Below, piece after piece: positions 25,771-37,847 of a DNA stretch of 64,000 bases. The DNA lies in assembly GCF_033118175.1 (NCBI RefSeq), contig NC_083710.1, forward strand, positions 36,983,501 through 37,047,500. Reading direction: 5' to 3'. Source of the DNA: Dama dama. Its lineage: Eukaryota; Chordata; Mammalia; Artiodactyla; Cervidae. The position numbers were made by a program, and so were the translations under genes. The notes beneath the pieces are model-generated. The model ran no database searches and was not told where the DNA came from. It was given only the letters and a program-made list of their open reading frames with translations. Each line of letters opens with the position of its first letter. The stretch's first letter is position 1.

Positions 25771-26115
25771 ATAAAGCTCCTCTAAAAAAAAAAAAAATCG
25801 CACAAAACTCATGGTAGGGAAATGTACTTAATTATTTATAAATCTGGATCTCCCCCTCAAATTAGCCAAAGATTCTACTTCTCTCTTAGTGCTTCTTAAC
25901 ATTTCAAAAAACATTGTTTTAGAAGATGCAGCAATAGCACACGCTGGAATTAGAATGGGGTCAGTTTCCCTCTGATCAGGGAGGGCAAAGGAGCAGACAG
26001 CCAACAGCTGAGGGTTCATGGACCATTTGTTCTGTTTTGCAATTACTTACATTTACCACTGACAACATGTAAATGACTGTCTTCCAATAAAACTTTATTT
26101 ACAAAAACAGGTAGT

Positions 26116-26757
26116 CAAATCCCTATGTTGTGTAACAGGAACTAACAGTGCTATAGGTCAATTATATTTCAAAAACAAACTCATAGAAAAATATCAGATT
26201 TGTGGGTACCAGAAGTGGGGGGTCAGGGAGGGGGAAGTGTAGGAAGGTGGTCAGAAGCTACAAACTTCCAGTTGTAAAGTAAATAAGCACTAGGGATGGA
26301 AGGTACAACATGATAAATATAATTTATTTATTGACTGCTATAAATTATATATGAAAGTTTGTTCAGAGTAAATCCTAAGAGTTCTCATCACAAGAAATAT
26401 TTTTTCCACTTAATTTTGTATCTAGGAGATGACATTCACTCAGTGTATTACGGTCATCATTTCATAATGCAGGTAAGTCATTTTGCTGAACACCTTAAAT
26501 GGATACAGGGTCGCGTCCGACTCTTTGCAACTCCATGGACTGTAGCCTGCCAGGCTCCTCTGTCCATGGAATTCTCTAGGCAAGAATGCTAGAGTCAGTA
26601 GCCATCCCCTTTCCTGGGGAATCTTCCCAACCTAGGGATTGAACCCAGGTCTCGTGCATTGCAGGCAGATTCTTTATTGTCTGAGCTGCCAGGGAAGCCC
26701 AGCATGTACAGTGCTGTATGTCAATTATGTCTCAATAAAACTGAGAGGAAAAAAAAA
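26116..26757 (+). mobile_element. L1 3' fragment nested in a DNA-transposon relic and carrying a SINE
   Basis: 26116-26500 and 26701-26757 are L1 3' UTR-like sequence (aacaggaactaacagtgcta; gtcaattatgtctcaataaaac) ending in poly-A. A minus-strand Bov-tA separates the halves at about 26503-26700. Confidence 0.6.
26503..26700 (-). mobile_element. Bov-tA SINE nested in an L1 fragment
   Basis: Minus-strand copy ending in ccagggaagccc, with L1 3' UTR on both sides. Confidence 0.88.
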
Positions 26758-26830
26758 AAATGGTAAGCTTAGGTTTGGACCAATGGCCAGAAATTGCTGA
26801 CCCCTGCACAAATGGACTGAAAATGACCTA

Positions 26831-28049
26831 CACTGTCTTCCAATACAGTAGCCACTAGCCACACATGTTCACTTAAATTACTTGAAATTGATAGTTCCTT
26901 AATCAAGCTGGTTACGTTTCAAGTAATTAATAACCACTTATGGCAAGCGACTATCACCATGGACAGCAGAGAAAACCATTTTGACTTCTCATTAACCCCT
27001 TACAGAAAGTTTTCTCTTTTTTTTTTAATATGTCGCTTTATTTTACACTGAAAATTTAAGTTCTGGGTAATAAGAGAAAAGAGTACCTCAATAAAATAAT
27101 GTTCAGATCAAATGAATAAGTTCACATGAACTAAAACATCTTCCATGAGGTTTATGATTCTAATTTAAGTGGAAGAAGTAGACGGTTACACCGGGAGAAG
27201 GAGACAGTGACAACTTAAGAATTTCCCCAATGAGAGCAGACAGCTCATCTCTAAGAAAGAAGACTCCTATTCCTACTTATACAGAAAGCTTGGGTTTTTA
27301 TCTGCCCAGGGATTCTTTTTCTTCAACATGCATTTAAGTTCTTGACAAAGAGTTCTTGAGTCATGCATTTAAGACTGCCCTCATCTTGAAAGACTGAAAA
27401 GAAAATGCTCATCCAAACAGAAGAGTGATCAGTGACATCTCTTACCTCTCGTGGTTCACTCAGCACCACATCCCAGGGAGGAAAAGCAGAGACCATCCAC
27501 ATCAACTTATGAGGGGCTTCAGAGGTACAGACACCCCCTGACTTCCGCCCCTGGAATCCTCAACGGGTACACCACATCCTTGCCCTGACAGGAGGATTCA
27601 CGTCCCCAGTTTGCAGGTAGCACATCTCCCCCCTTTACAAGTGTAACTAACCTTAACACCTGCTCGGAGTGCTGGCATTTATATATAACGCACTGACCAT
27701 AAGCGCTGCCCTGGGTGCCTGCCAGGAACAAGCTCTTGTTAAGTGACCTACAAGTGGAACCTCACTGTTGAGCTCCTGGTATCTTATCAAACTGCCAAGC
27801 AGACCACTGGTGACCCTCAAATCAGCTCCCAGCCAGGGTCTTACCAGTGGCTTCAGACTGTGAAAGGGCAAATAGGGGTCTCTTCCATTCTCCCTGAGAC
27901 TGTGTAACCAACTGTCATATACACAGAGACAACTCCTGACACTTGAAACTAGAAAGGAAATTCTGCAAGTCTCCATAGCAAGCAACACTTGAGCTGACCA
28001 TCACTCCTCTATGGAGATCCTAACAGGAAGTCAAGCCACACTAAGACTC
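26831..28049. other. Intronic, no gene recognised
   Basis: Two overlapping minus-strand frames at 27519-27988 show no known family and no coding signal that I can defend. Confidence 0.5.
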
Positions 28050-28367
28050 AGTCAGTTCAGTTCAGTTCAGTTGCTCAGTCGTGTCTGACTCTTTGCGACC
28101 CCATGAATTGCAGCACACCAGGCCTCCCTGTCCATCACAAACTCCCGGAGTTTACTCAAACTCATGCCCATCGAGTCGGTGATGCCATCCAGCCATCTCA
28201 TCCTCTGTCGTCCCCTTCTCCTTCTGCCCCCAATCCCTCCCAGCATCAGGGTCTTTTCCAATGAATCAACTCTTCACATGAGGTGGCCAAAGTATTGGAG
28301 TTTCAGCTTCAGCATCAGTCCTTCCAGTGAACACCCAGACTGATCTCCTTTAGGATGGACTGGGACT
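28050..28367 (-). mobile_element. BovB 3' end fragment
   Basis: Same 3' end as the 29.6-kb copy, about 96% identical by eye over 315 bp, with a (TGAAC)n tail at 28052-28073. It encodes the degraded RRRRGRQRMRWLDGITDSMG region. It sits 264 bp downstream of an ATP8A2 exon. Confidence 0.9.
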
Positions 28368-28630
28368 ACTCCATTATAAATGTACAACTCTAGGTGAGTA
28401 AAACAAAGCATCATCATGGAGCTCACAAAGCAATGTTCTAAACTCACTATTTTGATGTTTAAAGATACGACTTTATGCCATCCATTCATAAACAAAAACA
28501 AAAAACACACCAAGTAGTTTCAGTTGCTTTTCAGTAAAATAAATAAACACTGTTTATCAGCCATACTAGATAAAATAAAGAAAAGGTTTAACACAATTAT
28601 ATCAAATATAAGTTTTGAAAAGCTGCTTAC

Positions 28631-28695
28631 ATCCAAAGAATCCTCCTTCAGTAGTATAAGGGCCATGTTCTGTGACACCAACCGGCAGGAATAAC
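28631..28695 (-). CDS. ATP8A2: ATP8A2 exon: P domain after TGDK (about residues 704-725)
   Basis: This 65-nt exon lies 7.6 kb downstream of the preceding one, with a ctctag acceptor and a gtaagc donor. It encodes GYSCRLVSQNMALILLKEDS followed by LD. The sequence and the phase (one plus 65 nt makes 22 codons) fit ATP8A2 exactly. It is the last ATP8A2 exon I can find, and the following intron must exceed 28.6 kb. BovB fragments in the same orientation flank it at 28050-28367 and 29625-30366. Confidence 0.95.
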
Positions 28696-29073
28696 CTAGA
28701 GTGAAAAAAAGAACAAGATACGTGAATTAACCATCCCCGCCGGGAATGCACCGTGTTCAGAGTGACCTGAATTCAGTCCCCCTCCTGCACCTGACTGACG
28801 ACCATGTTAAGCCTATGGGCTCACACAGAGGAACCGAGCAGAGCTTGCCCCGTGCTGCTCAAGAAGGTCTCCATAACTAATGACTGAAATAGCAATAAAC
28901 ACTTGTCAGTTTTCTGTGGATCTTCCCTTATCCCTGTTATCCTTGTAGAACAGTAGGATGAGCTCTGAGTTCTCTAGAACAACAGCAAACACTTTAGGAG
29001 ACAAATGGAACCCAAAAGTCCTCCTCAGTCACCATAAACGCGCCTACTGTGACATTAAGTCCCTCACCTGCTT

Positions 29074-29292
29074 GGGACTTCCCTGGTGGCTCAGGTGGCA
29101 AAGAATCTACCTGCTAATGCAGGAGACCCGGGTTCGATCCCTGGGTCGGGAAGATCCCCTGGAGAAAGGGATGGAAACCCACTCCAGTATTTGTGCCTGG
29201 AGAATCCCATGGACAGAGGAGCCTGGCAGGTTACAGTCCATGGGGTCGCAAAGAGTCGGACACGACTGAGTGACTAACACTTTCACTTTTAC
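29074..29292 (+). mobile_element. Bov-tA SINE, well preserved
   Basis: Plus-strand copy with head gggacttccctggtggctca, B box gggttcgatccc and end gagtcggacacgactgagtg. It is one of the least diverged in the window. Confidence 0.92.
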
Positions 29293-29624
29293 TTCAATCC
29301 TCATGCAGGTTTCTAAGGAATCCTATGATACACAGAGTTACTTTTCCTGCAGAAGCTCAAAGCAATCCCATTTCAAAAATTAAATGAGCTTTAAAAAAGG
29401 TTTGGAATAAGAGTATCTCAGTGCTAATTCTTAATAATTCCCATTGCATTTTAAACAACAGTACCTCTCCTCTGTAGGTTAATTTAAGCCAGGTACTCTC
29501 CCACTTTTCCTCCCAGAAGCTGAATATATTTCTATGAAGCTCTTTCCTACTCAGACTTTGAGAGCCTCTTCTGACTCCTGCCTTCAAATCCCCTGGCTCT
29601 GGGGAAGAGGAGGAGGTGGGCTTC

Positions 29625-30366
29625 AGTCAGTTCAGTTCAGTTCAGTCGTTCAGTTGTGTCTGACTCTTTGCGACCCCATGAATCGCAGCACGCCAGGCCT
29701 CCCTGTCCATCACAAACTCCCGGAGTTTACTCAAACTCATGCCCATCGAGTCGGTGATACCATCCAGCCATCTCATCCTCTGTCGTCCCCTTCTCCTCCT
29801 GCCCCCAATCCCTCCCAGCATCAGGGTCTTTTCCAATGAGTCAACTCTTCGCATGAGGTGGCCAAAGTACTGGAGTTTCAGCTTCAGCATCAGTCCTTCC
29901 AATGAACACCCAGGACTGATCTCCTTTAGGATGGACTGGTTGGATCTCCTTGCAGTCCAAGGGACTCTCAAGAGTCTTCTCCAACACCACAGTTCAAAAG
30001 CATCAATTTTTCGGTGCTCAGCTTTCTTCACAGTCCAACTCTCACATCCATACATGACCACTGGAAAAACCATAGCCTTGACCAGACAAACCTTTGTTGG
30101 CAAAGTAATGTCTCTGCTTTTTAATATGCTATCTAGGTTGGTCATAACTTTCCTTCCAAGGAGTAAGCGTCTTTTAATTTCATGGCTGCAGTCACCATCT
30201 GCAGTGATTTTGGAGCCCAAAAAAATGAAGTCTGACACTGTTTCCACTGTCTCCCCATCTATTTCCCATGACGTGATGAGATCAGATGCCATGATCTTAG
30301 TTTTCTGAATGTTAAGCTTTAAGCCAACTTTTTCACTCTCCTCTTTCCCTTTCATCAAGAGGCTTA
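29625..30366 (-). mobile_element. BovB (RTE) LINE 3' part with a 238-codon open frame
   Basis: The minus-strand frame 30358-29642 encodes the C-terminal part of the BovB reverse transcriptase protein, including GLKLNIQKTKIMAS, WEIDGETVETVSDFIFLGSK, CSHEIKRRLLLGRK, MYGCESWTVKKAEHRKIDAF and RRRRGRQRMRWLDGI. It reaches the natural end near QTQLND. The 3' end is a (TGAAC)n tail at 29625-29648, as expected for RTE elements. The endonuclease and catalytic palm parts are absent, so it is not autonomous. It lies in the intron upstream of the last ATP8A2 exon seen here. Confidence 0.93.
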
Positions 30367-32412
30367 GCCAATCCCAAGTCCAAGGGTGTTTATAGGGGCC
30401 CTGGGCTTTCTTTCAAATCACCCTGCTCAAGAGAGCTGGCAACAACATGCATTCACCACCAACCCCTACTCAATTGATCTCATTGAGAAAAGGCAAGAAG
30501 AGAGTCCTCCCACCTAGAAAAGTGGCCCTTACAGCAATAATGGACCACTGACCACAGAAACAGGGAACACGTTATCAGCATGAAGGACATCACCCTTCAT
30601 GCAAGGACGCAGGTGACCATCACATGAAGGGCCTTAACCCATGCTGTTCCCTGGGCAACAGGGGCCAGGGCTGTCCTCCAAAGAAGAGCCAAAATAACCC
30701 TTCCCACAGATGCTGTATTTATTAGAAAGGATGTCAGGCATTTAACGGATGAACAAGTCACAGAGCTACTGTGCGTATGTGCTCAATTCTACCCGGCAGG
30801 CTCTCTTTTCATCCTCAGAAAGCACTACTAAAAAGCACAAAATAGAACTCAAGACAGACTAAAATTAAGATGAGAAAAACCTTGGTTTTTTTTGGGGGCG
30901 GGGGGGGGGCAGTGATAAATATTTATCTTTATTTTGGAATATATGAAATATAATCTTCACGAATGATAGTCATTTGACAAGAATATTTAGCAGCCATCTC
31001 AGAACACAAATTTTCAAGCACGAAACTACGGCTTTTTATCCAGTGGTAATTTTTTTACGAATACCATCAAGAATACCTAGTCCAGGCAGTTAATAACAGT
31101 TATCTCAAGGGAATGAGACTATTTGGCTGGTTACAACCGCCACATATTATTAATGTTTTTAAAGTGAAAACAACTAAGTCAAAAATAACAGGACCACACA
31201 AGCAAACACCTGTTAAACCTCTAAGAGGGGGAGAGGGGAAAAAGAGGAGGAAACACAGCACCATTTTCTATGCATTTCCAAACTTGTTCAAGTCTGCATT
31301 TGAACAATAGTGATGAGTAGAAATGAGTTTCCCAGGATGCCATTAGAAGTTCTACAGAGCAGGATAGAAATAATTGAACTTTCTTTCCCCCAAATTTTAC
31401 AAATGTATTCTTCCTTCCTGTAAATTCTTAGGTGAAGTATAGAAGGGAGGTCAAGATTTTATTTTCATTGACAAACAGGGATATTGAAACTTTAATCATT
31501 TTTCTTCCCTTGCCCCAGAAACTCCCAGCAACTCCACACAACAGAGACTGCTACAAATTTAGTATAACTCATGTGAAAGGATTTGCTGGTAGTTTTTGAT
31601 ATGAACAACAGCTGCAGAAGCAAGCTGTAATCTTTAAGCCGTCGCCTGCCGCTTGATTTTACATTTTGCAATTTAAGTCAAATGCCACTTGACAACTGAA
31701 GCTGCATAAAGATATTATGGAAAAGCTCAAAGTATTTTTCTATCCGTTGCAGGGAGAGGGTAATAAATAAAACCACTGACAGGTTCATGAATTTAAATAC
31801 ACAGAACTCAAGGCTTCTGAGAAGAAACAGGTTTGTTTTTTTTTTTAATTTGGAAAACGAAGCAAGATTTTGCCTAAAGAATTATCACACAGAACACTTG
31901 CTCTAGACAGACCATGGAAGTTTAACACAGTTAAATGTGACTTAGCTAATGTGGCAAATTAAATTATGTCAATCCAAGTTTGCTGTGCTTGAGTTCTAAT
32001 GTTTTTGGATAAAATGAGATCAACTCTTGGAGAAGAGCCAGGTATGAAATGTCAATCTACTCTTGTAAATTGAGGTCTATTTCTTTAATCTCACAATCTA
32101 ACAAGACGACCGTAAAATGACTGAGGAGGGGACCTCTGGGATTTCACTCTTTACTAGGGCTGAAGTTAACAGTACACCACAAAAGTGTTGAGTCTTTCTG
32201 CTACCTGAGTAGAATCAAAGAAATCAAAACATTACAGCATCTATGGTACTTAGAGCAGGACCTGACTTTAATAAAACCATCATTCACACTAGAAAATATG
32301 ACCAAACCAAACCTCTGGGAACTCACTATCAGTGTCTTTTTTTTTGAGGTAAGCATATATTGTCAAAGATAGCTCAACCCAGATTTCTTCAGAGACACTT
32401 TTGGAAGGTTCA
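30367..32412. other. Intronic, largely unique sequence
   Basis: Long repeat-poor part of the 7.6-kb intron. 31600-31750 is compositionally even and unbroken by repeats and may be a conserved non-coding element. Confidence 0.4.
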
Positions 32413-32632
32413 TGTTCATGCTAAGTCACTTCAGACGTGTCCAACTCTTAGTGGCGCTATGGACTCTAGCCCACAGGCTCCTCTGTCCATGGGATTCTCC
32501 AGGCAAGAATACTGGAGTGGGTTGCCATTTCCTACTCCACAGGATCTTCTGGACCCAGGGATTGAACCCGTGTCTCTTACATCTCCTGCATTGGCAGGTG
32601 GGTTCTTCACCACTGCGCCACCTGGGAAGCCC
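32413..32632 (-). mobile_element. Bov-tA SINE
   Basis: Full minus-strand copy ending with cctgggaagccc. Confidence 0.9.
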
Positions 32633-33109
32633 TCTGGAAGGGTTAGGAATGACTGATTCTTACTAACCATAAACCTGGGATTCAACAAACTACCTGACAG
32701 AGGGATTCACCTTGGTCCAAATCCTCGGCAAGTGTGCTGTTGGTTCTAAATGATATCAGGTAGAATCTGGTCACCCGATGTTCAAGTGTGAGCATGTGGA
32801 ACATAGCTCCAGATGTCAAAAACGGACGATGACAGATGGAACTCAATCTCCTCCAGACTGGGTCAAGGCTCAAGAATCCTTCCCCATCAGAGAGCCAGAA
32901 TGTTGAAGGCTTGTCCACAGAACCACACCCAGGCACCCTTCTCGCCAGATCCTCAGATGCCTCTCAGAAAGGCTTCAACTGTACCTCACCACAAACCCTG
33001 CAAACCCTGCCATCGTTGACCTGTGCTATGCTCATTCTTTGTCTGAAACAAATTCTTGAGGTTCAAGTTTTAAACCCGTCTCACCCACGGAGCCTCCCTT
33101 GGTCTTTCT

Positions 33110-33475
33110 TTTTTTTTTAATTAATTAATTTTTTTATTGAATGATAATTGTTTACAGAATTTTGCTGTTTTCTGTCAAACCTCAACATGAATCAGCCATA
33201 GGTATACATATATCCCCTCCCTTTTGAAACTCCCTCCCCATTCCACCCCCTAGGTTGATACAGAGCCCCTGTTTGAGTTTCCTAAGCCATACAGCAAATT
33301 CCCGCTGGCTGTCTATTTTACATACGGTAATGTGAGTTTCCATGTTATTCTTTCCATACATCTCACCCTCTCCTCCCCTCTCCCCATGTCCATAAGTCTA
33401 TTCTCTATGCCTGTTTCTCCACTGTCGCCCTGTAAATAAATTCTTCAGAACCATTTTTCCTAGATGCCATATATA
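33110..33475 (-). mobile_element. L1 3' end forming the second half of the U6-L1 chimera
   Basis: Read on the minus strand, U6 is followed by L1 3' UTR sequence (the GGGGAGAGGGGAGGAGAGGG tract, then the terminal CAATAAAAAAA) and an A-rich tail at 33110-33140. A 15- to 16-bp direct repeat, ctccc(t/c)ggtctttct, flanks the whole unit at 33094-33109 and 33582-33597. U6 and L1 were therefore inserted in one event. Confidence 0.85.
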
Positions 33476-33582
33476 AAAAATATGGAATGCATCACGAATT
33501 TGCGTGTCATCATTGCATGGGGGCCATGCTAATCTTCTCTGTATTGTTCCAATTTTAGTGGATGTGCTGCTGAAGCGAGCAC
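33476..33582 (-). pseudogene. RNU6: U6 spliceosomal snRNA pseudogene (5' part of a U6-L1 chimera)
   Basis: On the minus strand from 33582 the sequence begins GTGCTCGCTTC and follows U6 to its 3' end. The central block (ACAGAGAAGATTAGCATGG) that pairs with U4 and acts in the spliceosome is intact. About ten differences from U6 are visible, mostly at CpG sites, so the copy is old. At its 3' end it joins directly to an L1 3' tail in the same orientation. It has no snRNA promoter of its own in the flank and is probably not expressed. Confidence 0.92.
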
Positions 33583-33639
33583 TCCCTCGGTCTTTCTGAC
33601 GCACATCTTTCCTTCTGGGAAGTGACTATCACATGTCAA

Positions 33640-33865
33640 GCTCACACACTCAGACTCTCAGGCTAGGTGTGGCCCAGGCTAGGTAACCTGGCATCTCTGT
33701 GCCTCAGTTTCATCTTTAAAAGGGGATAATGTCGATCTCAAAGGGATATAAGACTTACAGAAAGGACTTAGCTAGCATATGCCAACCACCATGCGCACAT
33801 TCACTGAGTAACTACTATGAACGCCAGCCATGCTCAGCACCTACACTGCATGTACTTTCTCATCT
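33640..33865. repeat. MIR-type ancient SINE relic
   Basis: Core phrases ctgtgcctcagtttcatctt, aaaggggataatg and gagtaactactatga match the MIR family. Confidence 0.6.
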
Positions 33866-35452
33866 ATCTCATTCCTGAGTTGGTCTCATGATTCACTCAG
33901 GCCCCAAGTTGGGAATCTAAGCTCCCCAGTCTACAGGGGAGCATCTGGCAACTACGAAGCTGCAGGTCATCAAGAAACCACGCACCTGACTCTTCTGTGA
34001 GCGTCACTGGGGCCGGGGCCACGCTCCCCCAGCACCGCCTGACAACCAGACTCATCCTCCTGCCAGTGGGCAAGTCCACGTTCATGGGTTTCAGAAATTA
34101 AACTTGCAAAAGACTACAGAAGTGGTTTCAAGGTATCAAATGACACAGAAATGTGGCGGGGAGAGGGGGGGTGGGTCTGAATTCCAGCTCAGATGGTTCA
34201 CAATGAAAGCTGCTCCCAGCATGATGACTTTAAAATGGAATATGCATTCAGAGTTTGTTCTCACTTATGCTGCCTCCATTAAAAGAAAATTATAGACTCT
34301 GAAAACCTCACATCTACTTTCTTACTACGTAATAGATGCTTCATCCAGCCATAATAGGAAATGACAACTAAATGATTCACAAAGGCTACAGCTGAAATTT
34401 CACTTTAGAATAGCTGATGCTAAATTTTTAGGCTAAGAAAGAGAATTGCCAGTTCCCGGAAACACAGCTCACTAGTGTGTTTCAAGCACAGCACTGCAGA
34501 GTCCTGGCATTGTCCTGGCAAAGGACCTCAAAGTCACACGCGGGATGACTGTGTCTACTTAATATTCATAAGCTCATACAAGACAAATATCCTGGAATTT
34601 AATTTGACTACATGTATTTATCTTCATATAAACTAAAAGGTATGCTTTAAATAAGTTTTCAAACTCTGATAGACAGATGGGTGGACAGGTGGTAGATAAA
34701 TGACAAGAGATAGACAGAGCAAATACTAAAGACAGCCAATAGCACCAAACACCAAATGTTACCTCTAAAGGGAAACATTGCCAGTTAAAACCATAAGAGT
34801 TAACAGTCATAAGACATTCCAACTTTGGAGGCAGTGAAATATGAAAACAATGTGTGTCTTAGAATGCATGAAATAAAGTACCTTCTCCAGGGTTTTCAAA
34901 GTCAAATTTTGGAGAAGCGTGCTCGTGAAAGCTGTGTGAATCTGTTTAAAATGCTTCCTGCACCAGGACTCATGGCCCCAAGACCCGGCACTAACTAGCT
35001 TGGTCATTAAGTAGCATGAGACCTTGTAGACTCTGATGTCTCCCGCTTCCAGGGCTGTAAGACTGCTGATGTGTGAAGACCAAAGACAGGGCAGAGAAAG
35101 GACCGCCAGCACAGCACTTGGCTCTCGGGACTCTTCTCCTCACTCCAGCTAGAAGGAGAACTGCTAGACACTTGATCTGCTTCCCAAGGACCTTCTGGGT
35201 ACCCTAACATACACATAGGAGGCACTCAAATGTACAAAATATCCAGTCCATATTGTGGGAAACAGACGGATAACAGCTCATATCACAGAATGTTTGGGGA
35301 ACATGGGACTAGAACAGAGGCTGACAATTGTCCTCGACCTAGAGCACGACCTCAGGCTGCTCACAGCCGTTGCCTATGGTCTGATGCGGACAAGTCTAAC
35401 ATTAAGTCTAGACATCTGCCCTGCATCCTCTACAGGCTCAACTGATGCCCTA

Positions 35453-35548
35453 ACTCAGTGGTATAGACACAGAGGAACACTACTCAGCCATAAACAAGAA
35501 ATAAAGCCATCTTCAGCAATACTCATCAAGTCATTTGGACTCAAATTC
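35453..35548 (+). mobile_element. L1 ORF2 fragment
   Basis: A short diverged piece with actactcagccataaac, the same part of L1 ORF2 as in the larger copies of this window. Confidence 0.5.
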
Positions 35549-35841
35549 CCTTTCTTCAATTTTCATTTCTGCAATACTCAGCAACCAAAGAGGTTGTCAA
35601 CTCATACAGGGAAGGGAAAGATGCAAGCCTCTTAAAAAAAAACATATCAGTTGGTAAAAATCATTAAAATGGCTATAACTATATAAAATAGTAATGCATA
35701 TTTAAACTTAATGAAAATATGCTTAGGCTCTGAGACTAAATTTTTGTGAAAAAATAAGAATATCAAGAATAAGAAGAATATCAAAAATAATAAGAAAATC
35801 AAGCTGTCATCAACTCTTGAATTCTCTAGGTTTTATGAATG

Positions 35842-36055
35842 TATACTCAGTTGCTCAGTTGTGTCTGACTCTTTGACTCCATGGACTGTAGCCTACCAGG
35901 CTCTTCTGTCCATGGGGTTTTCCAGGCAAGAATACTAGAGTGGGTTGCCATTTCCTACTCCAGGCGATCTTCCCAACCCAGGGATCGAACTGGCCTCTCC
36001 TGTGTCTCCTGCATTGCAGGCAGATTTTTTGCCACTGAGCCACTGGGGAAGCCCT
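35842..36055 (-). mobile_element. Bov-tA SINE
   Basis: Minus-strand copy about 240 bp downstream of the TGDK exon of ATP8A2. It ends with ctggggaagccc. Confidence 0.9.
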
Positions 36056-36294
36056 ATAAGTGTGTCTAAATACTTTTCAGGAAGGTGTCATAGTTTTAAT
36101 ATTTATAACAGGCAGATAATGCTCATAAAGAGCATGTTAATTTGGTTTCAGTAAACTTTTCTCGACCTTGTGAATGAAGAATTCTATAAAACACCATCTG
36201 TCAGTGTGTCTGAGGAGCCCATGGACACTTCTACAATCCTTTAAAAATACAAGACAAAAATCAGCATCAGGCAATTATTTTTTAAATGAATTAC

Positions 36295-36433
36295 CTATAT
36301 TAATAGCAGTTTCTTGTTTGTCACCTGTCAACACCCATATTTTAATCTCAGCCTTCAATAGAGTTGCTATGGTTTCCGGCACGCCTGCCTGAAGTCGATC
36401 TTCTATGGCGGTGGCTCCAAGTAGCAGTAGATT
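36295..36433 (-). CDS. ATP8A2: ATP8A2 exon: N-to-P hinge and TGDK motif (about residues 658-704)
   Basis: The 139-nt exon follows a aatccag acceptor and ends at a gtaat donor. It encodes NLLLLGATAIEDRLQAGVPE followed by TIATLLKAEIKIWVLTGDKQ and ETAINI, then one base of a Gly codon. TAIEDRLQ is the hinge between the N and P domains. WVLTGDKQETAINIG is the P-domain motif that binds the phosphorylation site and magnesium. Very little of this exon overlaps a long ATG-initiated open frame. Confidence 0.96.
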
Positions 36434-37847
36434 CTGGATTGAAAAACAGCTTCAATTAAAGATGGGGAAACACATAAGAGTGGCATGAATGACAAAACTC
36501 CTCACAAACGAAAGGCGGTCAAAATGTTCTGAAGTAAGTACCTTATTTCCTCTACATGAAACCTTTGTTTGCAGATAATTAATGATAGACACGTGTGGCA
36601 TTTCAAAAACATCCACAAGGCTAGAGCCCCCCACTCCCACACACACACGCAGGCCAGCACTCATCATCTACTTCTGGGTACCCAGGCATCCTGAGATAGA
36701 GACCCTCTGGCAGCAGAGTACTTGGGCAGGTCACCTTGGGGACACTCACAGGACTGAGCCCTCCCTCTCACTTCACTGACAAGCCAAGGACAGTGGTCCA
36801 GCTAATGCCTGAGAAGAAATGACTCAGTGACCAGCAAGCCAACGATGTCCTGAGTGCCCGTCGCTAGCATGGGGCCACATGGGTACTGTGTCTATTTAAC
36901 TGCTTTATGATTCACAAAGTAAATATTGGCATCTTCAGGGAATCAGGGTAAACAGACACACGAATTCAGCTCCATCTGCACCTAAATTTCATTAAAATGA
37001 CAAATAAGGGGGGGAAAAGCAAAGGTGAATTAAAATAAATAAACAAATAAAGGAATGAGAAAAGCAAGCAAGCAATGACTTTGAAGCTACTGAAACTGGA
37101 AAACAGACGGACCAACAGTTGCTGACATGAAACAAAAGGTTGATATCTGGCTCCCAGATTTCAGGGGATCAGCCTGTAGAAAGCTAATTCACATCTTGGG
37201 AGAATGAAATAACAACAAAATCCACACCAGCAACGTGGAGCAGCAAAGGCAGAGCTCAAACCGTGTTGGGATAGTAAGTGTGAGAACAGTAGGTATGATG
37301 TCCAACCAGCCTAGGCATTCTATCAGCCCAGGAAACTCAATAGGCTCAACTAATCTCATTAAGCCTCATCTCAGGCCAGCCCAGAAAGTCATCGATGCTG
37401 TTTTTACCCAGATACTTAAGACACGAATGTTTGGCAGAGGGTGGCTAGACCTTTCCAGTAGCCCATAAAAACTGATGGTTTCTTAAAGAAGAGAAACGAT
37501 TAAAAACTAATGATGACTTTTTACTTGGTTTTTAGTTTTTCCAAAGTGTATCTTTCTTCACTGATGTACCTCAGTGATTTAATGAACTCCTTTTACGAAA
37601 AGTTTCAAATAATCAGATAACTGTTACATAAGGATAATATGTCATAAAGTAAGTTATCAGACTGCCAATTTTTGTGTTCAATCAATTGCAATTTCCTAGT
37701 GAGAAAAACAAAAAGAGCTAATGGTGAATTAAGACACTCATAAGACAGAGAACATCACTGTGCAGATATAGCAAAAGGCGTCCTGCTCACAGACTGTCTG
37801 CCCACTGGGTGTCACTGGGCAATAACAGCCCCGCCACGTGCGGTTAC

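Larger units (their letters stand above)
26010..26830. mobile_element. hAT/Charlie-like DNA transposon relic interrupted by an L1
   Basis: The left part (26010-26115) contains ccaataaaactttatttaca and aaaaacagg. The right part (about 26765-26830) contains ttgctgacccctgca. Together they resemble the inner and terminal parts of a mammalian Charlie-type non-autonomous element, separated by the L1 at 26116-26757. The family name is uncertain. Confidence 0.45.

Noticed and set aside
1..28630. The next ATP8A2 exon (after ...KEDSLD)
   Set aside because: I looked for the expected continuation on the minus strand and found no matching splice-flanked segment. It is probably below position 1.
29739..30308. 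189-codon plus-strand frame
   Set aside because: Antisense shadow of the BovB reverse transcriptase frame.
33476..33582. Functional U6 gene
   Set aside because: It was inserted as part of an L1 chimera, has many substitutions and lacks the external promoter elements U6 needs.
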